64,000 nucleotides of DNA from Muricomes sp049840515 (GTDB lineage: Bacteria > Bacillota > Clostridia > Lachnospirales > Lachnospiraceae), in the NCBI GenBank assembly GCA_049840515.1, contig JASGKW010000007.1, positions 1 through 64,000 of the forward strand, written 5' to 3'. Shown here in pieces: positions 35,560 through 43,822 of the stretch. The notes below the pieces were generated by a model that did not search any database, was not told where the DNA came from, and was given only the letters and a program-made list of their open reading frames with translations. Position 1 is the stretch's first letter; every line of letters begins with the position of its first letter. A program made the position numbers and the translations under genes.

Positions 35560-36290
35560 GTTTGGTAGCCACAAAAGGTTTACAATCAGAAATTTTTGTT
35601 CCAATTACTCCTCCAGCAGTGTGGACACCTGTAAAACCAGGGTTAGAGTTAAAGGATATGTCAATTGCTCTTGCCACTGCAGCGGGTGTACACCTCAAAA
35701 GTCAGGGAGAGATTCAATCTTGCCGGTGACTTTACATGGAGAAAGATAACAAACGAAACACCGTCAAGTGAGTTGATGGTATCCCACGGCGGATATGACA
35801 ACGGTGATGTTAATAAAGACGTTAACTGTATGTTCCCAATCGACAGAATCCACAAGCCTGGCAGCAGAAGGCTATATCAGAGCATGTGCTCCGGTACACG
35901 CAGGATTCATGGGAGGCGGCGGAAACCAGGAAAAATTCAAAAACGAAACAGGACCTGCTATTGCACAGATGTTTAAGGAAGAAGATGTAGATGCAGTTAT
36001 CCTGACCGCTGGCTGAGGCACCTGCCACCGCTCTGCAGTATTGGTGCAGAGAGCGATTGAAGAAGCTGGAATACCTACAATTATTATTGCAAGCTCTTCC
36101 ACCGGTTGTTCGTCAGACCGGTACACCACGTGCCGTAGCTCCGCTGGTACCTATGGGTGCTAATGCAGGTGCTCCAAATGATCCGGAAATGCAGACCGCT
36201 ATCATAAAGGCAACACTTGAACAGCTCCTCAAAATTGAGACACCGGGCAAAATTGTTCCGCTGCCATTTGAGTATGTAGCAAAGGTGTAG
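35556..36290 (+). CDS. prdB: PrdB, selenocysteine subunit of D-proline reductase, frameshifted
   Basis: PrdB is the Sec-containing subunit of D-proline reductase, which reduces D-proline to 5-aminovalerate. Codon 153 is UGA (36014-36016) in ILTAG-U-GTCHRSA, exactly where the cluster 1 paralog has Cys, and a clear SECIS hairpin follows. Three single-base insertions (near 35706, 35853 and 36090) disturb the frame. Removing them gives 243 aa that align throughout with the 29929 protein. The start is the ATG overlapping the previous stop, with AAGGAGGT upstream. Confidence 0.88.
36014..36051 (+). promoter_or_regulatory. UGA-Sec codon and SECIS of cluster 2 prdB
   Basis: The UGA is followed after 14 bases by a perfect hairpin, CTCTGCA-GTATTGG-TGCAGAG (36031-36051). 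Spacing and size fit a bacterial SECIS, which SelB binds so that UGA is read as Sec. Together with selC and selDAB nearby, this makes the Sec reading firm. Confidence 0.82.
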
Positions 36291-36303
36291 TATAGTGGCA
36301 CAG

Positions 36304-36334
36304 AAGGGACATTCCGAATGGAAATGTCCCTTTT
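36304..36334 (+). terminator. Hairpin between prdB and prdD of cluster 2
   Basis: A 10-bp stem (AAGGGACATT and AATGTCCCTT) is followed by TTGTTC. It lies 13 bp after prdB. It may lower expression of prdD and prdE relative to prdABC, as a partial terminator. Confidence 0.5.
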
Positions 36335-36341
36335 GTTCAAA

Positions 36342-36392
36342 TAATAGAAACAACGGAGTTCAAAAGGGTCAGACCCCTTTGAACTTTTGCGA
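36342..36392 (-). repeat. Dispersed repeat A, copy 5 (inverted)
   Basis: The palindromic head AAAGGGTCAGACCCCTTT lies at 36363-36380, with a diverged tail to its left. It fills the gap between prdB and prdD and ends just before the prdD ribosome binding site. Confidence 0.65.
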
Positions 36393-36406
36393 AGGAGGCG
36401 TTTGTA

Positions 36407-37174
36407 TTGGGAGAAAAAGAAAAGCAGCTTCGCCGTCTTGTGATTAAGGCCTTTCATATAAATAAGGTTGAGGAAGGCTCAGAGAACAATGTTAATACAG
36501 ATGGTGCACTCACCGTCGATAAGGGTCTGATTGAAGACTTGATTGAGGGAGAACCTCTGATTGAAGATATAAATATAAGAATCATTGAACCGGGCAGTCA
36601 TGATATGTGGACGAACACCATTATGGACATTATACCGATATCTGCCAAGGTACTGGGGAAACTTGGTGAGGGAATCACTCATACTCTGACAGGGGTATAT
36701 GTGGTTTTGACAGGTGTGGACACGGTGGGGAAACAGACTCATGAGTTTGGCTCATCAGAAGGTATATTGAAAGAACAGTTGTATTTGAACAGGGCAGGAA
36801 CGCCGTCGGATAAAGATTACATTATTTCTTTTGATGTGACATTGCAGGCTGGTATGGGGCAGGAGCGCCCGGGTCCCATGGCCGCTCACCGGGCATGTGA
36901 CAGATTTATCCAGACATACAGGGATAAGCTGAAGAAGCTAAAAGGTGATTTGTGTACGGAAAGGCATGAGTATTACGATGTCGCACGTCCTGGAAAGAAA
37001 AAAGTTTTGATTATAAAGCAGGTAGCGGGTCAGGGAGCTATGTATGACACATGGCTGTTCCCTCAGGAGCCATCGGGAGTGGAGGGCGGCCGGTCCATTA
37101 TTGACATGGGAAATATGCCTGTTCTTTTGACTCCTAATGAATACCGCGATGGTATCATACGGTCCATGCAGTAA
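36407..37174 (+). CDS. prdD: PrdD, cluster 2
   Basis: PrdD is a companion protein of D-proline reductase. It corresponds to the part of PrdA upstream of the pyruvoyl cleavage site: TNTIMDIIPISAKVLGKLGE in PrdD matches TETIMDVCPIATKVEGELGE in cluster 1 PrdA, and both share GSSEG. The protein (255 aa) ends at NEYRDGIIRSMQ, where PrdA has the Thr-Cys pair. The start is a TTG with AAGGAGG eight bases upstream. It is intact, unlike its neighbours. The exact role is not known. Confidence 0.84.
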   Translation: MGEKEKQLRRLVIKAFHINKVEEGSENNVNTDGALTVDKGLIEDLIEGEPLIEDINIRIIEPGSHDMWTNTIMDIIPISAKVLGKLGEGITHTLTGVYVVLTGVDTVGKQTHEFGSSEGILKEQLYLNRAGTPSDKDYIISFDVTLQAGMGQERPGPMAAHRACDRFIQTYRDKLKKLKGDLCTERHEYYDVARPGKKKVLIIKQVAGQGAMYDTWLFPQEPSGVEGGRSIIDMGNMPVLLTPNEYRDGIIRSMQ

Positions 37175-37207
37175 TGCTGGATAAAGTTTGAAAAGGAGAG
37201 TGTGGAT

Positions 37208-37678
37208 ATGGGAATAGGACCATCTACAAAGGAAACAACCCTTCACCATTTCCGGGATCCGCTGTTGGATGTAGTTTCGTCGGATGAGGATTTGGATTTG
37301 CTTGGAATTCTGGTTGTGGGGACCCCGGATGACAATGCAGATAAGATTCTTGTGGGAACACGCGCTGCTGTCATGGCGGAGTGTATGCGTGCTGATGGAG
37401 TGATTATTTCTTCTGACGGCTGGGGCAACAGCGATGTGGATTATGCTAATACATGCGAGCAGCTGGGAATCAGAGGTATCCCTCTGACAGGTTTGAAGTT
37501 CAGCGGACAAAACGGCGGTTTTGTCGTGCAGAATAAATACTTGTCTGGAATCAGAGATATTAACAAAAATGCAGAGGGCCTGGAGTCATGTATTGTCGGG
37601 GAAAATAACTACACAGAGCTGGATGCCCGCGCTGTTACTGCTATGCTGAAATTGAAAATGAGACAGGAAGAGGCGTAA
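37208..37678 (+). CDS. prdE: PrdE, cluster 2
   Basis: PrdE is the second companion protein and corresponds to the alpha part of PrdA downstream of the cleavage site. Its opening MGIGPSTKETTLHHFRDPL aligns with CIGPATKEMTRHYIREPL of PrdA, with Met-Gly in place of Thr-Cys, so no pyruvoyl group can form. The ATG is preferred over a GTG two codons upstream because the fusion protein at 25031 begins at the same residue. The length is 156 aa. A strong terminator ends the operon 30 bp later. Confidence 0.84.
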   Translation: MGIGPSTKETTLHHFRDPLLDVVSSDEDLDLLGILVVGTPDDNADKILVGTRAAVMAECMRADGVIISSDGWGNSDVDYANTCEQLGIRGIPLTGLKFSGQNGGFVVQNKYLSGIRDINKNAEGLESCIVGENNYTELDARAVTAMLKLKMRQEEA

Positions 37679-37707
37679 TCTGCCAACTTTGCTACAGACC
37701 GGAGTGC

Positions 37708-37745
37708 AAGCGAAAAGCACGACCGTGGTCGTGCTTTTCGCTTTT
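37708..37745 (+). terminator. Strong terminator of Prd cluster 2
   Basis: A 17-bp perfect stem (AAGCGAAAAGCACGACC and its complement) with a 2-base loop ends in TTTT. It is among the strongest hairpins in the window. Confidence 0.85.
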
Positions 37746-38128
37746 GGTATGTCATTGAGAGGTTTTTCCTCGTTGCTTTGCAGTTTGTACTATATACAAA
37801 TCTGGGGAATGTCCTACATTGAGGATGTATATTAATTGAAGTTTATCATCGCAGGATTGTTCTTGGGGGAAACAATCGGCGAAGATATAACTGCAATAGC
37901 AACCATCGCATGGTTGAAACTGGTAAAAAACTAAAATTTTGTAATTTGAAACCACTATATCACTCTACAGTGGTGATGTCAAGGCTGAGAAAAATGAAAC
38001 TGCTTTGCGGGAAGAGAAGTCTGGCAGATGTAAAATATATTTTATCTGATAAATAATAATTTACTCATATTTACGGGGATGTATGCATAGTTTTAATTAC
38101 ATTTCAGTGTGTATGAGGGGGTATAAAT
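37746..38128. other. Gene-poor gap with a possible 32-codon ORF
   Basis: No convincing gene is seen. One plus-strand frame from a TTG at 37836 to a stop at 37934 encodes a short hydrophobic peptide (FIIAGLFLGETIGEDITAIA). The same frame upstream has one stop codon and more coding-like sequence, so this could be a worn gene remnant. The minus-strand frame over the same stretch looks like a shadow. Confidence 0.25.
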
Positions 38129-38521
38129 TTGAAAGATAAAACAATCACAGGTATTTCTTTGGTTGTACTGGGGGCTATGATTTCTTTTGGGCCCAAATTT
38201 CTGATGAGCGGGCATTGTCTGGAAATGAAAATGAAATGTTTTTGGACATCTAAGGCGGAATTTTACATAGGATTTTTTATCATGATTTTAGCTTTATCGT
38301 TCCTTTATTTTGAGGCGAAGGAAATGAGGATGTCAATCTGTCTTTCGCTTGCCTTGTTTGGTATTCTTTCGGCGATAATGGTTTTTAACGGTTTTTGCAA
38401 TGGCAGCTGCGGCTCGGAATGTTCCTGCAGCTCTGTGACATCACTTGTAATGATTGTTCTGAGCGTGTTAGTGTCGCTGATATCTGCTGTAAACTTTATG
38501 ACTTTCAAAAAGAATATTTAA
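38129..38521 (+). CDS. DUF4418-like four-helix membrane protein
   Basis: This 130-aa protein has four hydrophobic segments (about residues 7-27, 46-65, 71-90 and 103-123). The loop after the first contains GHCLEMKMKCFWTSKA, the kind of Cys-containing motif seen in DUF4418 proteins. A second loop is Cys-rich (FCNGSCGSECSC), suggesting metal or thiol chemistry outside or inside the membrane. The start is a TTG with GAGGGGGT upstream. It is a single-gene unit ending in a terminator. Function unknown. Confidence 0.65.
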   Translation: MKDKTITGISLVVLGAMISFGPKFLMSGHCLEMKMKCFWTSKAEFYIGFFIMILALSFLYFEAKEMRMSICLSLALFGILSAIMVFNGFCNGSCGSECSCSSVTSLVMIVLSVLVSLISAVNFMTFKKNI

Positions 38522-38525
38522 TAAT

Positions 38526-38566
38526 AAAAGTGGATGGACAGAAATTGCAAAGTCATCCACTTTTTT
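38526..38566 (+). terminator. Terminator after the DUF4418-like gene
   Basis: An 11-bp stem (AAAAGTGGATG and CATCCACTTTT) has its descending arm running into six T. It separates the small membrane gene from the ribosomal superoperon. Confidence 0.8.
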
Positions 38567-38701
38567 ATGTGCGCTTACAAGTTTTAAAAATTTTACTTTC
38601 TAATAAAAATAGAATGTTGTATAATTCATAAAGAAATAGATTGGGTTTAAGTCATAAAAATAAATTGTACTGAAAAAAATACAATTATTGAAAAAAACTA
38701 C

Positions 38702-38730
38702 TTGAAATAAGTAAATGAATCCGATATAAT
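38702..38730 (+). promoter_or_regulatory. Sigma-A promoter of the S10-spc-alpha superoperon
   Basis: TTGAAA and a perfect TATAAT are separated by 17 bp. It is the best promoter between the DUF4418-like gene and rpsJ and implies a leader of about 250 nt. Confidence 0.8.
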
Positions 38731-38736
38731 AATAAA

Positions 38737-38986
38737 GCTGTGGCATGATAGCTGTGAAGCGAGAGGTTGCTGTCAAGTGTGTGAAGCATGATGACAGGTT
38801 TTCCGCGGAGCGAATGTCAAGTTAGGAAACTGGCGACAAGTCACTGTACGAATCAAAACTGAGTACCATTTGCTGTAGGGCAGAGGTATGAAACAACGTG
38901 TGAGTTTCTCACGACACACACGGGAGAGTGTACAGTCACCGCTTGTCGTACTGAAGGAATAGTACGAAAAGGAGGCGACTTTTTTT
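38737..38986 (+). promoter_or_regulatory. Structured 5' leader of the S10 operon
   Basis: About 250 nt without a gene hold several hairpins, among them TCGTACT/AGTACGA directly before the rpsJ ribosome binding site and CGTGTGAG/CTCAC before it. In other bacteria the S10 leader binds L4 and represses the operon. Whether this leader does the same cannot be told from sequence alone; position and structure suggest autogenous control. Confidence 0.5.
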
Positions 38987-39304
38987 ATGGCAAGTCAAGT
39001 AATGAGAATCACATTGAAGGCATATGATCACCAGATGGTTGATGCATCTGCAAAGAAAATTATCGAAACTGTAAAGAAGAACGGATCACAAGTGAGTGGA
39101 CCGGTGCCACTTCCAACTAAGAAGGAAGTAGTAACAATCTTAAGAGCGGTACACAAGTACAAAGACTCCAGAGAGCAGTTTGAGCAGAGAACTCATAAGA
39201 GACTCATCGATATCATCACACCAACACAGAAGACTGTGGACGCATTATCCAGACTGGAAATGCCGGCAGGTGTTTACATTGATATCAAAATGAAAAATAA
39301 GTAA
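38987..39304 (+). CDS. rpsJ: Ribosomal protein S10
   Basis: S10 is a small-subunit protein of the 30S head and, as NusE, a partner in antitermination. The protein is 105 aa, with the family pattern MRITLKAYDHQMVDASAKKI and the loop GPVPLPTKKE. AAAGGAGGCGAC precedes the ATG. It is the first gene of the superoperon, behind a long leader. Confidence 0.96.
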   Translation: MASQVMRITLKAYDHQMVDASAKKIIETVKKNGSQVSGPVPLPTKKEVVTILRAVHKYKDSREQFEQRTHKRLIDIITPTQKTVDALSRLEMPAGVYIDIKMKNK

Positions 39305-39370
39305 GCAGTATTCCTAAAGTTTAGGATGAGCGCATAAGCGCTCCGCTGTAAATCACAGGAGGTAATTATA

Positions 39371-40051
39371 ATGAAGAAAGCTATTTTAGCTACCAAAGTC
39401 GGAATGACTCAAATCTTCAACGAAGATGGAGTATTGACTCCGGTAACTGTATTGCAGGCTGGCCCTTGTGTAGTAACACAGGTTAAGACAGTTGACAATG
39501 ACGGTTACAACGCAGTTCAGGTTGGTTATGTTGACAAGAAAGAAAAGATTGTCACAAAAGACAAGAGCGGCAAGAAAGAAATCGCACACAGAAATGGTGT
39601 AACAAGAGCTGAAAAGGGACATTTTGCTAAAGCTGGTGTTTCTGGAAAGAGATTTGTAAAAGAATTCAGATTTGAAAATGCTGAGGAATATACATTGGCA
39701 CAGGAAATCAAAGCTGACATCTTTGCAGCAGGAGATAAAATCGACGCTACTGCAATTTCAAAAGGTAAAGGTTTCCAGGGTGCAATCAAGCGTCACAATC
39801 AGAGCAGAGGACCTATGACTCACGGTTCTAAGTTCCATCGTCACGCTGGTTCTAACGGTGCGGCATCTGATCCAAGTAAAGTATTTAAAGGCAAGAAGAT
39901 GCCAGGTCAGATGGGTAACAAGAAAATTACAGTTCAGAATCTTGAAATTGTCAGAGTTGATGCTGAAAACAATCTGCTTTTAGTAAAAGGCTCAGTCCCA
40001 GGACCTAAGAAGTGTCTTGTGACAATCAAAGAAACTGTAAAGGTTAACTAG
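39371..40051 (+). CDS. rplC: Ribosomal protein L3
   Basis: L3 binds near the peptidyl transferase centre and starts 50S assembly. The 226-aa protein opens with the usual MKKAILATKVGMTQIFNEDG and contains SKGKGFQGAIKRH and GSVPGPKKCL near the end. The length is slightly above 210, normal for Lachnospiraceae. It lies 66 bp after rpsJ with its own GGAGG site. Confidence 0.96.
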   Translation: MKKAILATKVGMTQIFNEDGVLTPVTVLQAGPCVVTQVKTVDNDGYNAVQVGYVDKKEKIVTKDKSGKKEIAHRNGVTRAEKGHFAKAGVSGKRFVKEFRFENAEEYTLAQEIKADIFAAGDKIDATAISKGKGFQGAIKRHNQSRGPMTHGSKFHRHAGSNGAASDPSKVFKGKKMPGQMGNKKITVQNLEIVRVDAENNLLLVKGSVPGPKKCLVTIKETVKVN

Positions 40052-40082
40052 TCTGACTGATGTAGAAAGGAGGAACACACAG

Positions 40083-40704
40083 ATGGCAAATGTATCTGTT
40101 TATAATATCGAAGGTAAAGAAGTTGGTACAATCGATTTGAACGATGCTGTATTTGGTGTTGAGGTAAACGAACATCTTGTACACATGGCAGTTGTAAGCC
40201 AGCTTGCAAATAATCGTCAGGGAACACAGAAAGCGAAAACACGCGCAGAAGTTTCCGGAGGCGGAAGAAAACCATGGAGACAAAAAGGAACAGGTCATGC
40301 AAGACAGGGTTCAACAAGATCTCCACAGTGGACAGGCGGCGGAGTTGTATTTGCTCCAACACCGAGAGACTATTCATTCAAAATGAATAAAAAAGAGAAG
40401 AGAGCAGCGCTGAAATCCGCACTTTCTTCCAGAGTAGAGGGTAAGAAATTTATTGTAATTGATGAGATTAACTTTGATGAAATCAAAACAAAGAAATTCC
40501 AGGAAGTTTTAAACAACCTGAATGTAAACAAAGCACTGGTTGTTTTGGAAGATGGAAACAAAAATGTTGAAATCTCTGCAAAGAACATTCCAGATGTAAA
40601 GACAGCTCATACAAATACAATCAACGTATATGATATCTTAAAATATAACACAGTAATCGCTACGAAAGCTGCTGTTGCAAGTATTCGAGGAGGTGTACGC
40701 ATAA
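40083..40704 (+). CDS. rplD: Ribosomal protein L4, frameshifted at its 3' end
   Basis: L4 lines the exit tunnel and often represses the S10 operon. The frame shows the L4 core (RQGSTRSPQWTGGGVVFAP). Without correction it runs on into L23 as one protein. Removing one C at about 40686 (ATTCGAGG) restores the ending ASIEEVYA and a TAA that overlaps the rplW ATG. That gives 206 aa, the normal length. The fusion is therefore an artefact of one inserted base. Confidence 0.92.
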
Positions 40705-41003
40705 TGGCTAATATTCAATATTATGATGTAATCCTTAAACCAGTAGTTACTGAGAAGTCAATGGGGCTTATGGCTGATAAGAAATATACTTTCTTGGTTC
40801 ACACACAGGCTACTAAATCACAGGTTAAAGAAGCTGTTGAGAAAATGTTCGCAGGAACAAAGGTAAAGAGTGTAAATACTATGAATCTTGATGGGAAAAC
40901 AAAGAGACGTGGTACCACTTATGGAAAGACTGCTAAGACAAAGAAAGCAATCGTTCAGCTCACAGAGGAAAGCGCTGAAATCGAGATTTTCCAGGGGCTA
41001 TAG
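40704..41003 (+). CDS. rplW: Ribosomal protein L23
   Basis: L23 sits at the exit tunnel mouth and docks trigger factor and SRP. The start MANIQYYDVILKPVVTEKS is the family opening. It overlaps the corrected rplD stop by one base, with GAGGAGGTG as ribosome binding site. The length is 99 aa. The stop codon opens a 17-base sequence (41001-41017) that recurs after rpsN. Confidence 0.94.
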   Translation: MANIQYYDVILKPVVTEKSMGLMADKKYTFLVHTQATKSQVKEAVEKMFAGTKVKSVNTMNLDGKTKRRGTTYGKTAKTKKAIVQLTEESAEIEIFQGL

Positions 41004-41091
41004 ACCGAAAGCAACTTCCTTAGAAGTGCTCAATATATACGGTGCAATTCCGTGATAACAAATAACAGGTATAACGAAAGGAGAGAACGTA

Positions 41092-41932
41092 ATGGGAATC
41101 AAAACATATAACCCATATACACCTTCCAGAAGACAAATGACTGGTTCTGATTTCTCTGAAATCACAAAGACTACTCCGGAGAAATCCTTACTGGATTCCA
41201 AGAGCAGAAAAGCTGGTCGTAATAATCAGGGTAAAATTACAGTTAGACACCGCGGAGGCGGAGCTAAGAAGAAATATAGAATTGTAGATTTTAAAAAAAG
41301 AAAGACGGTATTCCGGCAACTGTACTCGGAATCGAGTATGATCCAAACAGAACAGCAAATATCGCATTAATCTGCTATGCAGACGGCGAGAAAGCTTATA
41401 TCCTTGCTCCAGAAGGTCTGAAAGACGGCATGAAAATCATGAACGGTCCAGACGCAGAAGTAAGAGAGGAAACTGCCTTCCACTTTCTGAGATTCCAGTT
41501 GGTACTCAGATTCATAACATTGAGATGTATCCTGGAAAAGGCGGACAGCTTGTTCGTTCAGCAGGAAACAGCGCACAGTTAATGGCTAAAGAGGGAAAAT
41601 ATGCAACACTTAGACTTCCTTCAGGTGAAATGAGAATGGTTCCAATCATTTGCAGAGCATCCATCGGTGTTGTAGGCAACGGAGACCACAGCCTGATTAA
41701 CATTGGTAAAGCAGGCCGTAAACGTCACATGGGTATCAGACCAACAGTACGTGGTTCCGTTATGAACCCTAACGACCATCCACACGGTGGTGGTGAAGGT
41801 AAAACAGGTATCGGTCGTCCAGGCCCATCTACACCTTGGGGTAAACCGGCACTTGGTCTTAAGACACGTAAGAAACACAAAGCTTCTAACAAGATGATTG
41901 TAAGAAGAAGAGATGGAAAAGCGATTAAATAA
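41092..41932 (+). CDS. rplB: Ribosomal protein L2, two frameshifts
   Basis: L2 is needed for subunit joining and peptidyl transferase activity. The start MGIKTYNPYTPSRRQMTGSD and the end KKHKASNKMIVRRRDGKAIK are typical. The frame slips near 41300 (one base missing in an A run) and near 41469 (one G missing before AAACTGCC). With both restored, DGIPATVLGIEYDPNRTANI and LSEIPVGTQIHNIEMYPGKG fall into place and the protein is about 280 aa. L2 is essential and single-copy, so these must be sequence errors. Confidence 0.93.
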
Positions 41933-41958
41933 TTTAGATTACAAGGAGGTTAGAACCT

Positions 41959-42240
41959 ATGGCTCGTTCACTTAAAAAAGGCCCTTTCGCAGACGAAAGC
42001 TTACTGAAAAAAGTAGATGCTCTGAATGCGGCAGGAAGCAAAACAGTTATTAAGACATGGTCACGTCGTTCTACAATCTTCCCATCATTCGTTGGACACA
42101 CATTTGCTGTTCATGACGGAAGAAAACACGTTCCAGTATATGTTACAGAAGACATGGTTGGCCACAAGCTCGGAGAGTTTGTTGCAACCAGAACATATAG
42201 AGGACATGGAAAAGACGAGAAGAAGTCAAGAGTAAGATAA
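41959..42240 (+). CDS. rpsS: Ribosomal protein S19
   Basis: S19 sits in the 30S head with S13. The 93-aa protein is typical from start (MARSLKKGPFADESLLKKVD) to end (EFVATRTYRGHGKDEKKSR). AAGGAGG precedes the ATG. A copy of repeat B lies in the 90-bp gap before rplV. Confidence 0.96.
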   Translation: MARSLKKGPFADESLLKKVDALNAAGSKTVIKTWSRRSTIFPSFVGHTFAVHDGRKHVPVYVTEDMVGHKLGEFVATRTYRGHGKDEKKSRVR

Positions 42241-42282
42241 TCATTAACAAACATTTATTGGGCTGTAAAGTTCAATATAGAT

Positions 42283-42311
42283 TTATTGAAATATTATATT
42301 CAATAAGGTAT
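42283..42311. repeat. Palindromic repeat B, single copy
   Basis: TTATTGAA-ATATTAT-ATTCAATAA, followed by GGTAT, matches the unit repeated three times at 11404-11502. It fills part of the rpsS-rplV gap. An overlapping palindrome (TTCAATA/TATTGAA) lies directly to its left. Confidence 0.65.
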
Positions 42312-42330
42312 TCGAAAGGAGGGTTCACCC

Positions 42331-42717
42331 GTGGCAAAAGGACATAGATCCCAAATTAAGAGAGAAAGAAATGAGCAGAAAGACACAAGACCATCAGCTA
42401 AGATTTCTTATGCAAGAGTGTCAGTTCAGAAAGCTTGTTTTGTATTAGATGCCATCAGAGGTAAGGATGTACAGACAGCACTTGGTATTTTAGCTTATAA
42501 CCCAAGATATGCTTCAACTGTAATAGAGAAATTATTAAAGTCAGCAATTGCAAATGCTGAAAACAACAATGGTATGAATGTTGAGAAACTTTATATTGAA
42601 GAGTGTTATGCAAATAAAGGACCAACAATGAAGAGAATTAAACCAAGAGCACAGGGAAGGGCTTACAGAATCGAGAAGAGAATGAGCCATATCACAGTAG
42701 TGCTTAATGAAAGATAA
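42331..42717 (+). CDS. rplV: Ribosomal protein L22
   Basis: L22 lines the exit tunnel and contacts all 23S domains. The 128-aa protein contains ARVSVQKACFVLDAIRGKDV and the tunnel loop region IKPRAQGRAYRIEKRMSHI. The start is a GTG with AAAGGAGGG upstream. It is followed by rpsC after 11 bp. Confidence 0.95.
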   Translation: MAKGHRSQIKRERNEQKDTRPSAKISYARVSVQKACFVLDAIRGKDVQTALGILAYNPRYASTVIEKLLKSAIANAENNNGMNVEKLYIEECYANKGPTMKRIKPRAQGRAYRIEKRMSHITVVLNER

Positions 42718-42728
42718 GGAGGGCAATA

Positions 42729-43385
42729 ATGGGACAGAAAGTTAATCCTCATGGTTTAAGAGTCGGCGTTATCAAAGACTGGGATTCTAAATGGTATGCA
42801 GAAAAAGATTTCGCTGATAACTTGGTAGAAGACCACAAAATCAGAAAATTCCTTAAGAACAAATTATACAGCGCAGGTGTTTCTAAGATTGAAATCGAGA
42901 GAGCATCTGACAGAGTAAAGGTTGTTATCCATACAGCAAAACCTGGTGTAGTAATTGGAAAAGGTGGAGCTGAGATTGAGAAAGTAAAAGCACAGTTAGC
43001 TCAGTTCACAAACAAGAAGTTAATCGTGGACATCAAAGAAATCAAGAGACCGGACAAAGATGCTCAGTTAGTAGCTGAAAATATTGCCCAGCAGCTTGAA
43101 AACCGTATTTCATTCAGACGTGCTATGAAATCATGTATGTCAAGAACTATGAAATCCGGAGCGCTCGGAGTAAAGACATCTGTATCAGGACGTCTTGGCG
43201 GTGCTGATATGGCTCGTACAGAGTTCTACAGTGAAGGAACTATTCCTCTTCAGACACTGAGAGCTGACATTGATTATGGATTCGCAGAAGCTGACACAAC
43301 TTACGGAAAAGTCGGTGTAAAGGTATGGATTTACAAAGGTGAAGTTCTTCCGACTAGAGCAGATAAGGAAGGGAGCGATAAATAA
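42729..43385 (+). CDS. rpsC: Ribosomal protein S3
   Basis: S3 helps form the mRNA entry channel and has helicase function. The 218-aa protein carries MGQKVNPHGLRVGVIKDWDS at the start, the KH-type motif VVIGKGGAEIEKVKAQL, and the C-terminal GVKVWIYKGE. Its stop overlaps the rplP start. Confidence 0.96.
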   Translation: MGQKVNPHGLRVGVIKDWDSKWYAEKDFADNLVEDHKIRKFLKNKLYSAGVSKIEIERASDRVKVVIHTAKPGVVIGKGGAEIEKVKAQLAQFTNKKLIVDIKEIKRPDKDAQLVAENIAQQLENRISFRRAMKSCMSRTMKSGALGVKTSVSGRLGGADMARTEFYSEGTIPLQTLRADIDYGFAEADTTYGKVGVKVWIYKGEVLPTRADKEGSDK

Positions 43386-43822
43386 TGTTAATGCCAAAAA
43401 GAGTAAAACGTCGTAAACAATTTCGTGGCACCATGAAAGGTAAGGCCTTGAGAGGTAACACGATTTCATACGGTGAATTCGGTATTGTTGCAGCGGAGCC
43501 ATGCTGGATTCGTTCAAACCAGATAGAGGCAGCCCGTATTGCTATGACACGTTATATCAAGCGTGGAGGTAAAGTTTGGATCAAAATTTTCCCAGACAAA
43601 CCTGTAACAGCAAAACCAGCAGAAACTCGTATGGGTAAAGGAAAGGGAGCATTGGAGTACTGGGTAGCAGTAGTAAAACCAGGACGCGTAATGTTCGAGA
43701 TTGCGGGAGTACCTGAAGAAACAGCTAGAGAGGCACTTCGTCTTGCAATGCATAAGTTACCTTGCAAATGCAAAATCGTTTCTCGCGCAGACTTAGAAGG
43801 CGGTGATAACAGTGAAAATTAA
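43385..43822 (+). CDS. rplP: Ribosomal protein L16
   Basis: L16 helps place the aminoacyl-tRNA in the 50S A site. The 145-aa protein begins MLMPKRVKRRKQFRG and contains GKGKGALEYWVAVVKPGRV, as in the family. The start overlaps the rpsC stop; the end overlaps rpmC. Confidence 0.96.
   Translation: MLMPKRVKRRKQFRGTMKGKALRGNTISYGEFGIVAAEPCWIRSNQIEAARIAMTRYIKRGGKVWIKIFPDKPVTAKPAETRMGKGKGALEYWVAVVKPGRVMFEIAGVPEETAREALRLAMHKLPCKCKIVSRADLEGGDNSEN

Noticed and set aside
37752..37955. A 67-aa minus-strand frame after cluster 2
   Set aside because: No ribosome binding site or family pattern; the plus strand over the same stretch looks more gene-like, although itself doubtful.
40083..41003. A 306-aa L4-L23 fusion protein
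   Set aside because: Removing one C at about 40686 restores the normal L4 end and a stop overlapping the L23 ATG. The fusion is an indel artefact.
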